From: Candolleomyces eurysporus
Lineage: Eukaryota; Basidiomycota; Agaricomycetes; Agaricales; Psathyrellaceae
Direction of reading: 5' to 3'
Length of the DNA stretch: 64,000 bases
Assembly (NCBI GenBank): GCA_027579435.1
Contig: JANBPK010000815.1
Span: 41,405-105,404 of the forward strand
The position numbers were made by a program, and so were the translations under genes. Shown here piece after piece: positions 11,501 to 22,857 of the stretch (the first letter of the stretch is position 1; each line of letters begins with the position of its first letter). The notes below the pieces were generated by a model. The model ran no database searches and was not told the DNA's origin. It was given only the letters and a program-made list of their open reading frames with translations.

Positions 11501-12599
11501 TGGAATCAATCGGGGAGGCAGGTTCTTCGTCGTGAGGGCCCAGATTTCTGTCGTACCAGCCTCCTACGTTCCCTGGCCCCGAGCCTGACGGATCCATCCT
11601 GGAACGACCGTTACGTCCGGAAGCCATGCCAATGTCGGAAGGGGGTGGAGACGGGTAGTATTTTGCATTCTCCCTCTGGATTGGCCGATAAGACGGATCC
11701 CAGCGTGGAGTTTCTGGCTCGGCCGTGACCCGGAGCTGGGGTCGTACTGAATGTTGAGAAGGATAGGGAGCCCCATAATCGGGTAGGTCGAAAGGAGAAG
11801 AGCGTGGTGTTGCTGGAGGTCGAAGTAACAATGATGTTTGAAATGCTTGTTCTTGAAGAATTGGGTTAACTTCGGGGAATTGAGGGGAAGGAGCGGAATA
11901 AGGGATGGGGGATCTAGACGGGGAAGGAAGGGGTTGATATGGAGTCGACGGCGAAGGCATCTTTTCTGGGGGATATGGAGAAGGGGGAAGAGGTTGCCCA
12001 TTAATTGGGTTATTGGGCAAGGGCCGACCGTTTCTTGGACGTGGAGGTGGTGGAGGCTGGTAACTGGCCTCCAGGAATATGTGGGGAGGGGGGGCCGGGA
12101 ATTGGTCGGAGAGAGGCGATTGGGTGTTGACAGAGGAGAGCATATTGGATGATGAGGAGGCCTTTTTGACCACATATCCCTGGGTCGACGGTAGCTCGAA
12201 ACCCGCGGATTGCTTTGGCGGTAATGGGTGGTACTGATCTGGAGGGGAAGGGTAGGCCACAGCATAACTTTTGAGGCGGGGGGAACTGAAGGTGGACCCG
12301 CCGTGTCCGTTCAAAGGCAGTATGTTTCGTGGGGTTTCCGACCGCGACACTCGGATGTCCGGGGAAGGGGGAGCGTAGAAGTCGGCATAACCGTCAAGGC
12401 GGCGCGGGAGATCTACACCGTGAAGCTTCGTATCGGTGGGTGGTGGAGGAGATGGGTACGCTTGGACGTTGTCCTTCTTCGCTGCTGGGGCCACCGACTT
12501 AGACCTCGAGAAGAATCCACGAGACTTGCTTTCCTTTGGTTCCTTCGGCTCCTTCTGCTGTAACAACTTCTTTCTTCCTGCAGCTGTACGAGACGACAT
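8510..12599 (-). CDS. Large disordered protein with a class I SAM-dependent methyltransferase domain
   Basis: Six exons on the minus strand (12599-10600, 10550-10437, 10377-10231, 10178-9114, 9055-8912, 8804-8510) join in phase and give about 1254 residues. The first 600 or so residues are Pro/Ser-rich and low in complexity (repeated YPSPPP, PPSPYP, LPSPSRSP), with no fold expected. A Rossmann methyltransferase domain follows at about residues 650-800. It contains motif I VLDLGCGQGHWVVDAA, an acidic second strand with VTGYDMVEIS, and the later strand SFDLVRMSSLTLAI followed by FQEVCRVLTIGGRLEL. This order fits small-molecule or lipid type class I enzymes. The domain is followed by a long acidic insertion and a helical region unlike standard methyltransferases. 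Substrate unknown; the family is common in Agaricomycetes. Several Ns lie in frame. The start MSSRTAAGRKKLLQQKE is the first in-frame Met. Confidence 0.8.
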
Positions 12600-14483
12600 G
12601 GGTAAGGGCCAGACGAATCGTTGGCTTCCGCCAGAGGATTAAGGATGCGGGCACTCTGCAACCTGAGAGGTCGGGGAATGAGGGGAAAATGATAACTCTC
12701 GTCAAGCGCCAACGGGTGTTTAAAGTGAATGAAAATGATAAAGGCCGTTTTCGGGAGGAAATCTGAGCGGGGACCAGGGATCTGGAGGCTTTGTTTCCTA
12801 AAAGACATTTGGATGCATCTGGTTAACCCGCTGATGGATCGAGTATAAATCCATTAGGAAACCACGATAGCTTCCTGATGAACCTTGTCGGGTTGTTTAC
12901 ACAGGTTTCCACGACTCGTAAGGAACTGGGAGGCTTATCGCTGGACGGCTGGCGAACCGATACCTCTATCTGACAAGAACCAGCCCAGTTATCCGGACTG
13001 TGAGAAGGGGAGAATAAGGTGGTCCTAGTGTGGTTCGACTACCACTACAGACGTCAAAAGTCAAAGACCAAAGAATCTATGTAACGACGATTATCAGTCA
13101 ATGACTCTATACAATGACATGGTCCAGAAATTGTACCCATGGCGTCCAAGCAAATCACATGTGGATGGGGGCAAATAATGGCCGCCTAGCTATCGACTTA
13201 TCAGCCAATCATTCAGTCTCCCGGCGTAGATAAGTAAACCCTGCACAGGGTTCTGGAAGCTGGCTTTCCATTCAGATCCCCCAAGCGAGGTTCTTCAGCG
13301 CCCGTCCCGCTTCTCTTGGCCAGAGGTATACATCGCGCGTGGTCGAATTTAAATAGAGAAGGTGTTGTGCACATAGGGTTTACATCGAAAGTGCTGAGCT
13401 GGCCCGCGCCAAGCCAGTATCAATTGCTGTGTGGGAACGGATCCAAAGCAGAGCAAACAGCGCGATAAGATTGGAATGGTGACAGGACCTCAGCTTCCAC
13501 CTCAACGTCCAACGGCTCTAAAACAGGGATTCTTATATCTTGATTTTCATGTTTTAAGCGCCTGTCTTGTGCTTTCCAATGGTAGGCATCGCAGATTGGA
13601 ACATTCTGCGGGGTTTGGTAGCTTCAAACCCCTGAGTCTGTAAATCTTCCGAGAGTTCAAGACTGTAAACACTTCGACTAGTCGAGACATGCTCGGGAGC
13701 TCGTCAAGCTTAGTCGAGACTAAAAGGCTTCTGGCACGAACATAGTACGTTTCATACTATCTCCCATGTCTTGAATGATTTTCGAAGAGCGTCAGCTCTG
13801 ACAAAAATGATTGATGCGAGTGTTGTGAATTGAGCACTCTGCCCTCGGCGTGCCGTACGACATGTATGGTGAGTGTCGAGCTTCTATTCGCACCGCAACC
13901 CACCACTGCCCGCTGTGACTGTCCCAGCAACCGCCATCCTTCACTGTGACACGTAGTCGCCTCATTCCGAAGCTCTTCGAACATCAATCGATCTCACACC
14001 AAACCTTAAGCCCGAGCTTCTTCGGAAGTTATGGAAGTCCCCGAAGCTCGAACGCTTTCTATGCACAAATTGCAAACAAGCAAGCAGAAAACTCGCTAGT
14101 TTACAACACTTGCATTGTGGATGAGATAGATCGTTAGGAGATGTTCCACTTTGATATCCGAGAAGTAGATATGTACTATTTCTCACGTCCTATTTCAAAT
14201 TCCAACTCAAAGTCAGGTTTTCTAATGAGCACCTCCATATTGGTTCAGGCGCCTGTGATGGCGATGGGTGTAAAGAATTCGACCAGTATCAGTGATCCCG
14301 ACAGAGAGAGTTGCTCCCGCAGATGTCTAACATCCACTGCTGTCCAAAATTCAAAACCTACGAACCCTGGGTGTCTTATCTCCCTGCCTTTGATAGAACT
14401 TAATTCGACAAGGCTGGGCTGTTGCCTCTCTAGTCTTCTCACCATCATTCCACGGTATAGTAAACATCACTACCAACTTCCGG
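12600..14483. other. Long divergent intergenic region between methyltransferase and ammonium transporter
   Basis: About 1.9 kb lie between two divergently transcribed genes, so both promoters must be here. I see no exon chain. TAGTCGAGAC occurs twice at about 13679 and 13713 in an otherwise ordinary sequence. Several GATA/TATC cores lie within 500 bases of the transporter start (for example near 14130 and 14153), which is compatible with nitrogen-responsive GATA factor control but is not proof. Confidence 0.4.
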
Positions 14484-14494
14484 TATATATATAC
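14484..14494 (+). promoter_or_regulatory. TATA-like element of the ammonium transporter gene
   Basis: An 11-base alternating T/A run (TATATATATAC) lies about 95 bases before the ammonium transporter start codon, a plausible TATA position for a short 5' UTR. Confidence 0.4.
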
Positions 14495-14588
14495 GCACGG
14501 CACACTCACGGCAGAGATATCCTTCCCCCCACCGTACCTCCTCCTTCTTTGCTTTCAAGCACCAGCCGGCGCCTTAGCGCGACTAGCC

Positions 14589-16994
14589 ATGGTGAACATC
14601 ACCTACGATGATTGTAAGTCACGCTTCACGATGTGTCATTGACGCCGCCGCCATCTCGGCGTGGCACGGGACAGTTTGGGGACATTTCTTGACTTACACC
14701 TCCAACTCTAGCTGGTTCCATGATTGCACCCATCCCCGGCGATGACCCTGCTGTTTACAGCCCTGGGGACGTTGCATGGGTTTTAGCATCTACTGCTCTC
14801 GTCTGGATCATGATTCCTGGTCTGGGATACTTCTACTCCGGCTTACTGAGGTGGGTCTCTCCAACAGCCTGGGCGCTTACCGCCGCTTCAACTGATAGGC
14901 ACTTCAAACCTTCAGGAGGAAAAATGCGCTCACCATGATTTATCTGAGTGTAGTAACCTTAGCCGTAGCATCATTCCAGGTATGTATTTCACCTGTTGTA
15001 TGTCCCATATGCTTGCCTTGACCTTATCATTCCCCCGGTGCTCGTTCCTATCAGTGGTTCTTCTGGGGCTTCTCGCTCACGTTCAGCGACACTGCAAGTG
15101 CATTCATTGGAGATTTGCGTGAGTACACTTGGTTTCAAGATTATGGTTCGTCGGAAATGCTTATCGGACCAATGTAGAACACTTTGGTTTGAAGGGTGTC
15201 CTCGAGAAACCCTCGATTGGAGGGTCAAAAATTCCTGCTCTCGTCTTTTGCGTTTACCAGCTCATGTTTGCTGCCATCACGTACGTCTTCCATATTCACT
15301 TCAGCCAACTTATCCGCGCCTGATAACGAATCCACCTCTTCCTTCTCCCTTCTAGCCCCATGATTGCTATCGGTGCCTTCGCTGAGCGTTCACACCTGGG
15401 GCCCATCACCGTATTCGTCTTCATCTGGTCAACCCTCGTTTACGATCCAATCGCTTGCTGGACGTGGAATCCNCNTGGATGGACGTACGTCTTAGGAGGG
15501 CTCGACTTCGCCGGTGGTACTCCCGTCCATATCTCCTCCGGAACCGCNGCTTTGGCCATTTCCATCTATCTCGGAAAGCGACGTGGATATGGAACTCAGG
15601 CGTTAGCTTACAAGCCTCATAATACGACCTATGTCGTTTTGGGCACTGTCATGCTGTGGTTCGGTTGGTTCGGTGAGTGGTTCAACGGAAGATTAGTATC
15701 TCTGTGGTGAGGTAGAGGCTAATTATGGCTATGGGTCCTTTGTTACGGCTTCTCTTTGCGGTGCACAGGTTTCAATGGAGGCTCCGCTTTGGCTGCGAAC
15801 CTTCGTGCTGCTCAAGCTTGCATCGTGACCAACCTGGCTGCCTCCGTAGGTGGTCTGACATGGATGTTCTGGGTCCGTCTTTCGTCATTCATTTNACTTG
15901 AAAAAGACTCACGTAAACATGGCTCTGTGCCCCTACCCAATACGACAACCACACCTCCCACACACCACAGGACTACCGGATTGAACGCAAGTGGTCTGCT
16001 GTGGGTTTCTGCTCCGGTGCTATCGCTGGGCTTGTTGCAATTACACCCGGATCAGGGTTTGTGGGAGCTCGTACGTATATCTACACCACTATCTGCCCAG
16101 TTATCTCTCTATCTACCTATCTATCCGTCCAAGAGGATGCTGACGTCAACCCATCCATTCTTTCCTTTTTTTCTCTAGCTGCTGCTGTGCTATTCGGCTT
16201 CATGGCTGGAACCCTTTGCAACTTCTCGACCCAGCTCAAGTTCCTTGCTGGATACGACGACGCTCTTGATGTGAGTTTTTTTTTTTCGCGCTAACTTTTT
16301 TTTCATGATTACTTCGGTTTGCCAAATTAACGGGGCTTTGCGGTTCCGAAAGCGGAACCCATACGAGGCTGCCTAGTGCATACTACTTACTAGCAACGAG
16401 CGGCGTTTTTGATTGACGTTAACCGTTAACATATCCATATACATCTGATAACATTACTGACTGACTGCCATGTAGATCTTTGCATCACACGCCATTGGTG
16501 GTATTGTCGGAAACATCTTGACAGCCTTATTCGCGCAGGCTAGTGTCGCTGGATTCGACGGGGTCACCNACATCCCTGGCGGTTGGCTTGACCGACACTG
16601 GATTCAGCTTGGGTACCATGTTGCTGACTCCGTAGCTGGAATCGGGTACTCGTTTGTTATGACTGTAAGCTGACACCTCTCNATNTTCATTCCCTTCGCT
16701 ATTTGCTAATCGGNATGTCATGCGATTTCGCTTTCGTAGACGATCATCCTCTGGGGCATGCACTACATCCCTGGACTCCGTCTTCGCGTATCTGAAGAGA
16801 CTGAGATCATTGGAATCGACGAAGTCGAGATGGGCGAATTCGCATACGANTATGTCGGGCTGGAAACCGAACTTAAACCTGGACAGGTCGATGCGTACAA
16901 CGTGAGCCAAATTGCAGGCGGCGAGCCAGGTCTTGAACTTCAAGAGCGTAACTCGGAGAATCATTACGAAAAGAGGAGTTTGGGAAGTCCATGA
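14589..16994 (+). CDS. Ammonium transporter, Amt/Mep family
   Basis: This is a plasma-membrane channel-like permease for ammonium, possibly also a transceptor as known for Mep2-type proteins. Eleven exons (14589-14613, 14712-14850, 14916-14979, 15055-15118, 15178-15280, 15356-15672, 15769-15872, 15971-16070, 16179-16270, 16476-16664, 16740-16994) join in phase and give 483 residues. The family signature DFAGGTPVHISSG is present and carries the first pore His; the second is in FASHAIGGIVGN. Other landmarks are WIMIPGLGYFYSGLLRRKNA, FFWGFSLTFSDTA, VLGTVMLWFGWFGFNGGSAL and the C-terminal tail with GMHYIPGLRLRVSEETE, which contacts the pore in this family. Eleven membrane helices are expected. 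The Ns at 15473 and 15475 fall in frame before GWTYVLGG. Candidate GATA sites upstream suggest nitrogen control, by inference only. Confidence 0.95.
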
Positions 16995-18981
16995 GATCGA
17001 TGATCGTCTTTCTCATACNTCCGTCNCTTTCTCTCTGCATTTTTTTCCTATCCACATTGCTTCTACTCCCGCCTTAATCCATTCCCAACCTCGTTACCCC
17101 CAGCGCTTGCTCTGTATCGCCTATGCGTTTATCCAGTATTTTACCAACCTGGAAAAGTCCGCATCAATCTCGTAGCTCGTTGATTTTCGTATTTATTTTA
17201 TGGAGTAGTGTACCGTTGTCAGCCTCTTATGCGAGTCATCCGCTACCCCCCTGATTTGCATCCGTAGATCTATTCCGCCTTGTTTGAATATACCGGTCAT
17301 TCTTTATACCACCACTTTCCTTACTTGCTTTTTCTTTTGCAATGAGTGTTGTATGTACTTACTGCATGAAGGAGAACAAACACCGTTCGGTACTACTAGT
17401 CGACGCTCCAGCCCATTTCAATTGAATTTGAGTTTGCGTCCGTGGAGATTGAACTACCTGAGGCTTGCTTCCTCGAACTTCCTCGTCGCCAAGTTATTCT
17501 TCAACTTCGGCTTGAATCAGGGAGGCAATGCAGAGGTCGTACTGCGACCCTAAACCCTATCCCATACAGAAGTACNCATGCTTGGAGATGCTACACTCGG
17601 GGGTAATTACAGTGGCTGCGCATCCCATCCCGTTGATGACGTCTGGCGTACTAGGACTACCAATGAATGGAAGTGTAGATCTAACGCAAAGCACTCCACA
17701 AGGCAATAACTGCTGTTGTNCTCCTCATCGTTCTATGGGCGGCGAATCAGNGGGACCTACTCACCGCGAATCTATACTGCAGGAAAATCAGAAAGACAAG
17801 AAGTCGAATCAACAACCTCGGTTGAGCCGGTTCGTACACGGCAGTCCAGACTTACGACACTCGCGGCTTCGAGCTTGCGTGTGCACTGTGAGTTCAGTAT
17901 AACTAATGTACATAACGCACAAACGGCCCAAAAACTATTTTTTGGAAGTATCAGTCTTCGAATTGGGCGACTCCGTGAGACCCACAACCCACAATATACG
18001 CCGTAATTCGAAATGTGTAAAGTGAGAANGAGGAACCACTTTCAAGTAAGTCTCGGTCAGAAGTCAGTTCCAATAGGGATAGCCTTGTTCATGTCGATCT
18101 GTATCTGTTGAAACGTCGCCACCATATCAATGATCGGTCTACTCATTCAGTCTCGCTCCCATCTCACTCCCGGGCTCCATCTCACAGTCTGGGGTCGGGA
18201 CGATACGATATTGANCCCCTTGACATGTCGTCACACACAAGTGTTATATTATGACAGATGCGAGAAGCTTAATTCTCCGCGCCGAGACTGCCTTGGAGTG
18301 TCCCGGTGACAGTGGTTAACTGTAACAATTAAGGTAAGTATCTGTGAAGGTCTTGTGAGCGAATTCATTTCCGAGAGTCACGCTGATAGTGATACAACTC
18401 GCCTAGAGAGGCTCTCATCATCCTTCAATGTGCCTGAATGTGTACCCGGTCATGGCAATCATCCCTGAACACGGGGAGCCGGGCTCGGGAGTTACAACTG
18501 ACAAGATGGACATCGTGGTGGTGGTGGTGGTGTGCATTCCCCAGCTNNCNTTGAACAAATGGCAACCGAATTGATGATCATGTGTTCAGAGAGCGTCTAT
18601 CTCACAGCAAGTACACCGTCAAGATTAACCTTGACTTGCGAAGCATTTTTCNCCTGCGGCAGTTGAGCGTATCTCTTGTGGACCGCATGTATGACGGGCG
18701 TCAGCGCGTGAAGAAATGGAGAAAAACAAGTAAATCGTTTTTGGTGGGAGGAAGATTGCAAGTGTAAGTCGTCTGATGTGTGAAGCAGATGATCATTATC
18801 TACAGACAGTCACAGCACTGCAACATTGCGCCAACCACGGAGATTCGGTGAGATAGAAGCAGAAGCGAGGAAGCCGTCTGATCATGGAAGGCTATCGCTA
18901 TACAGGAAAGATGGCTCTGGGCAGTGAACCAAAGCCTCGGACCGCGATGTCGNNCAGTTCAACCACCANTTCACTATAGGC
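16995..18981. other. 2-kb stretch with no recognised gene
   Basis: Plus-strand frames at 17284-18006 and 18582-18767 do not form a consistent chain and match no family I know. A short GTG repeat lies at 18515-18531. The first 200 bases are the 3' UTR of the ammonium transporter. Confidence 0.35.
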
Positions 18982-19958
18982 TCAAACCGGAGTCGAGAGA
19001 CTTGGGCGCTTTCTCGGATCCGTTGTCTTCATAGACCCCATGAACGCCGCACGCGCAAGGGCGTTGAAAATGGACTGTGATCGTAAGTACTNTTGGTTCA
19101 NGGAGTACNCGAGGACGACTTACATCCTTCTGAAATTCTTCGATCAATGGCTGCGTGGTCAACGACGACCACACAAACTCATCCTTCATCCTTTCCCGAT
19201 CTTTGGCGTCGGCGACCAAGAACTTGGCCACTCGNACCCGGGCTTCTTCAGGGAGTTTGTTAAATTCTGAGCTATTCTTCGGGAATCTGGCGAGGTCCCT
19301 GCGTTTTATTTCGAATTCACGTTTGATCTCGTCCTGGAGCTGCTTTTGCAGGTCTAAGAGTCGCTTGAGATAACCATGGCGGAGTTGTTCAAATTCTGCT
19401 ACCAGCGGAGAGTTGAGATACAGCGAATTCTGATTTTGGCCGTATANTCTCTGTTGGTCGNCCATGTTAGCTTCACTCAATCACCAGGAACATTATGCAC
19501 ACCTCGAGGCGTTCGTACGACAGCTGTATTTCACGGCTCCTTTCGTCTGCTTCCAGATATTGTGTCTCGTCATAAGACTTGTAGAAATCTTTGACGTCAC
19601 TGATGTAGTCGCGGGTATGGTAGGAATACAGCTCCCTCAGGTCCTGTAGGTGTTCATTTTGTAGCGCCTGGATTTTCTCCCTGATGGTGGCCGGCGTCTC
19701 TATNTCTTCCACAAATTTCTGCATTTCGTCGAGGCTTCTCCAGGTCAGCGTAGTAGAATGTAGTTATTTCGCTCCGTACCTTGGAACTGGCCGCCCNCTA
19801 GCTTCCAGGGTGTGAACGGCNACATGATGACGGTCTAACGCTTGGACGAGCGTCTTGTCCGTAATAGCTTCGTCTGTGAAGGCGACATCGAAGCCATTTC
19901 TATAANGNTATTGATCCTTCGGAGGGCGAAGCTTAGGGGCAGCAGAATTATCGTCCAT
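18982..19958 (-). CDS. Orphan coiled-coil protein, hypothetical
   Basis: I do not recognise a family. Four exons on the minus strand (19958-19780, 19737-19503, 19470-19124, 19074-18982) join in phase and give about 283 residues, provided that the Ns at 19447 and 19461 are dropped. Introns are very short: 42, 32, 49 bases. The protein starts MDDNSAAPKLRPPKDQ. A central region rich in Glu, Gln, Arg and Leu (for example ALQNEHLQDLRELY and LRHGYLKRLLDLQKQLQDEI) is likely an extended coiled coil. The end is basic (MKTTDPRKRPSLSTPV). No signal peptide or membrane segment is seen, so it is probably intracellular. It is divergently arranged with the Aim9-like gene and shares a 0.7-kb upstream region with it. 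Function unknown. Confidence 0.6.
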
Positions 19959-20662
19959 GAAGAATACAACAAATATTCATGGTGAGGGTAGAAGTCAAGA
20001 CGCGTCNTGCTGACAATGACATCGTNCCGTCGCGGCCCTAGTTTGACCTTAGACGACCACCATGACCACCACAATTACCCCCACGCGACGCCGTGTGCAT
20101 GCTGGTATCNGACCTGTCGACGATTTACCACTGAATCCTGCAACGTATATGGGCTACGCTTAAATTCAGTGCTGNCCNNCNNNTGGGGTGCGGNANNATG
20201 CCCATCCNCCCGAGTCGATTGGGNGCTACACGGCGACCAATACTGGAAGAGATCACTGGTCATTACCTATGGCTATCGAGTTGAGCACTNCTCTCTCGTA
20301 GCCAACCTGNCTGGGGATTCGTGTGACTCCTATTAGCAGTCGGGTCNGTTTTTGATTCCGATCGCTCGAAACCTGTCTTCATTTTCGTCTCAACTCCTGA
20401 CGGCCATCGCATCGCTCACCCCGCCATTATCATCACCCACCCCGCCAATCGTCTGGTCGACCGATTAAGCCCTTNGATNGCAAACGTGTCGATATCTGCT
20501 CTGTAAAATTNGTTCAAATAGAGCTTGGANCCACCACNGTCGCNCGCTCAGACTCTGGTGCGTACTTTCTATCGTANGGTCATCTCATAATGCNAATAGT
20601 AATGCANAATGTACCCAGGGNTAATCAGCCAGTGGAATTGACCATTGTCTGCATATTGAGCC
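19959..20662. other. Shared upstream region of two divergent genes, rich in ambiguous bases
   Basis: Unusually many Ns cluster here (about 20161-20620), which prevents a reliable reading. An extra 5' exon of the Aim9-like gene could be hidden, but none is supported. Confidence 0.35.
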
Positions 20663-22493
20663 ATGCTCAAATCCTNCAGTAGCTTGTTGTGCAAGTTGCG
20701 CGTCGCCCATTATCAGCCTGGCCGACTACGAGCTCANGCTTGTATTACNCGACGNCTACTCTCGCTGCCCTCCTCCACGGTACTACCCTCTTCAGACGAA
20801 CTTTACGGACACACAACCGGGNTNTGGCTGTACAACAATGCGCAACGTATGTTTGAACTCGCNTTGANGCATTGTCTTTTCATTGACCGGCTCCTGCATT
20901 AGAGAAAGGTCTGAGACGTGTTGACTTCGATGTCACTGAGCTGCTCCGCGTAGCATGCNATTNCGTTNACGCTCGCTCGTGCTTATCCATGAAGAAAGTG
21001 GATGAAGGTCAGAGAGAGANCTTTGTTCNATATCCGTTACATCCATCTGAAGTGTAAATTCAGGCTCTTTCAGCAAGACTTTCCGCTTGTCTTTTGACAA
21101 CGGGAAAACCATCATCGCTCGCATCCCCTGTTCCCGTATGTTCGGCNGTGGCACGTCTTGGTCTGTCGCCAGCCAGGTAGCGACGATGGCTATGGCTGAA
21201 GCTACCGGCACCAATGTCCCCCGTGTCTTAGCTTGGAACAAACACCACGATCCCACCCAAAATCCCGTTCGTTCCCCTTATATTCTTATGGAGGACATCA
21301 AAGGTACCCTCCTCGCTCACCCGCTCCCCGGCGATGACGATGAGCGCTCGAGGGCCATCATGAGGCTGCCTGACAAAGTCGTCGAGNACATGATCAANCA
21401 GATGGTACCTGNATTCTCGCAATTGGGAAGTATCTANTTTGAAGAGGACTTCCCTTCATCGAGGCCTCTTCTTGCTCCAGATCAGGAGGTACCAGAAGAG
21501 TTGCGATCTGTGATGGAGAAGCTTCGGATAGGACCTATGGCAGAGNTGTCCTGGTGGCGACCGTTCCATGACGAACCTCATCTCGACCGCGGGCCCTGGG
21601 ATACGCTCGAAGAATGCATTCGCGCTGCCGTTCTCATCGAGAGACGTGCCGTAGAACGCCATCGAGCCGATCCCTCTTCTCTCGCGTACACTCGGTCAAC
21701 TCTCAAAGANCTCGATATCATCGAGCGTCTCCTCGACAAAGTGGACGCGCTTGCACCTCACNTACAGGGAGCCATCGAAAGGGGTTCGGCTTTNCCCAAA
21801 CGCTTTATGCAGAACGTCTTCGTTCATCCGCAGATCACCGCAGAGAACGTCTTAATTCCTGCCCGCACAGCCGAAAATGCCGTCGAGGGTATGCTACGCC
21901 CCGTCATGATCGATTGGGAGGATACGGTCGTGCTCCCGTATGCGCTTCAGTTCTACCAGCCGGGACTTGTGATATGGGAGTCGTGGCTCCCCAAACGCAA
22001 CGAGACTGGCGGTTGGACGTACGTCAAGGAGTCTAATGTTCCGGAGGATGGGCCTTGGCCGGACTATGACAACATGGGACCTGAAATACGAGAAGTCAAC
22101 CGAGCCAACATGCTGTTTGAATTCCGTCGTTTGATTTTCTTCCTGATTCTCCGCGCGTGTGCAGATGGACCANCGCGTTTGTGGTGGACTTTGGCCGGAA
22201 TCAAGAAAAGATGGGATAAGGACGAGCATATCTATGGGCCGTGTCCGATTCCCTTTGAGCCCGGGGAGATGGAGGAAGCACAGCGAGCGATGGAGGAGCT
22301 AGATGACTACGAAGATTTATTGGAGTCGTTGGCNATCAGCCTGGGTGTTAGTGTCGACGGCTACGTGGCAAAGCAAGAGTATTATGGGCATGTGTTGGGC
22401 GAGCTCNAGGACGCGAAGAAGGATTGGGAGAAGGATGCTCCTGGGCGGCCGTTTCCTTTCCATGAGGGTGGCTGGGGATCCTTCTNTTACTGA
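20663..22493 (+). CDS. Aim9-like mitochondrial aminoglycoside-phosphotransferase-fold protein
   Basis: Three exons (20663-20846, 20903-21007, 21064-22493) give about 572 residues. The N terminus is Arg/Ser/Leu-rich with few acidic residues, as expected of a mitochondrial targeting sequence. Typical landmarks of the fungal Aim9 group follow: DELYGHTTG ahead of WLYNNAQ, then GLRRVDFDVTELLRVA, then FSKTFRLSFDNGKTIIARIP (ATP-binding lobe with the Lys/Arg strand), EVATMA-like helix ATMAMAEATGTNVPRVLAW, then ILMEDIKGTLL at the hinge. A His in FVHPQITAENVLI replaces the usual HGDLH catalytic loop start, and MIDWEDTVVLP carries the metal-binding Asp. The usual catalytic Asp of the loop seems to be missing, so kinase activity is doubtful. 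This is partly known for this group, where function is poorly defined. Ns inside the last exon are in frame. Confidence 0.82.
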
Positions 22494-22857
22494 ACAATTC
22501 CCTNCCTTCCTCACTCTTTNGAATACGAATAATTACTAGCGCTTTTTCATTATATTTTACTCTTTAAATCTCTAATAGGTGTAATGTACCCTAAGCGACA
22601 CCACTCTTATTACTACCCTTTTCGCGCATCCAAGCCTTGAGGCTATTTCCGTCCATTTTTGTCCAATTTTGAATGCCGAACGCCGCGCCTGCGCTCTTCG
22701 TCCCTGACCGCCATCATCGCCGCCCTCGTGTCCTGCCAGAGCTGTAANNTAGGTGCATGAAGGTTTAGGAAGAATTAGAAGAACAGGTATATGTCAAANT
22801 CTGTGCAGTTGTATTTCACAGAATACGCCACTGACAACGATTTGACCTATCCAGGAA
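22494..22857. other. Intergenic, no gene seen
   Basis: AT-rich 3' UTR of the Aim9-like gene followed by a short promoter region of the VPS9-domain gene. Nothing else visible. Confidence 0.4.

Noticed and set aside
11564..12265. Second minus-strand frame of 233 codons inside the methyltransferase gene
   Set aside because: It overlaps the Pro-rich exon in another frame; Pro/Ser-rich coding DNA gives open alternative frames.
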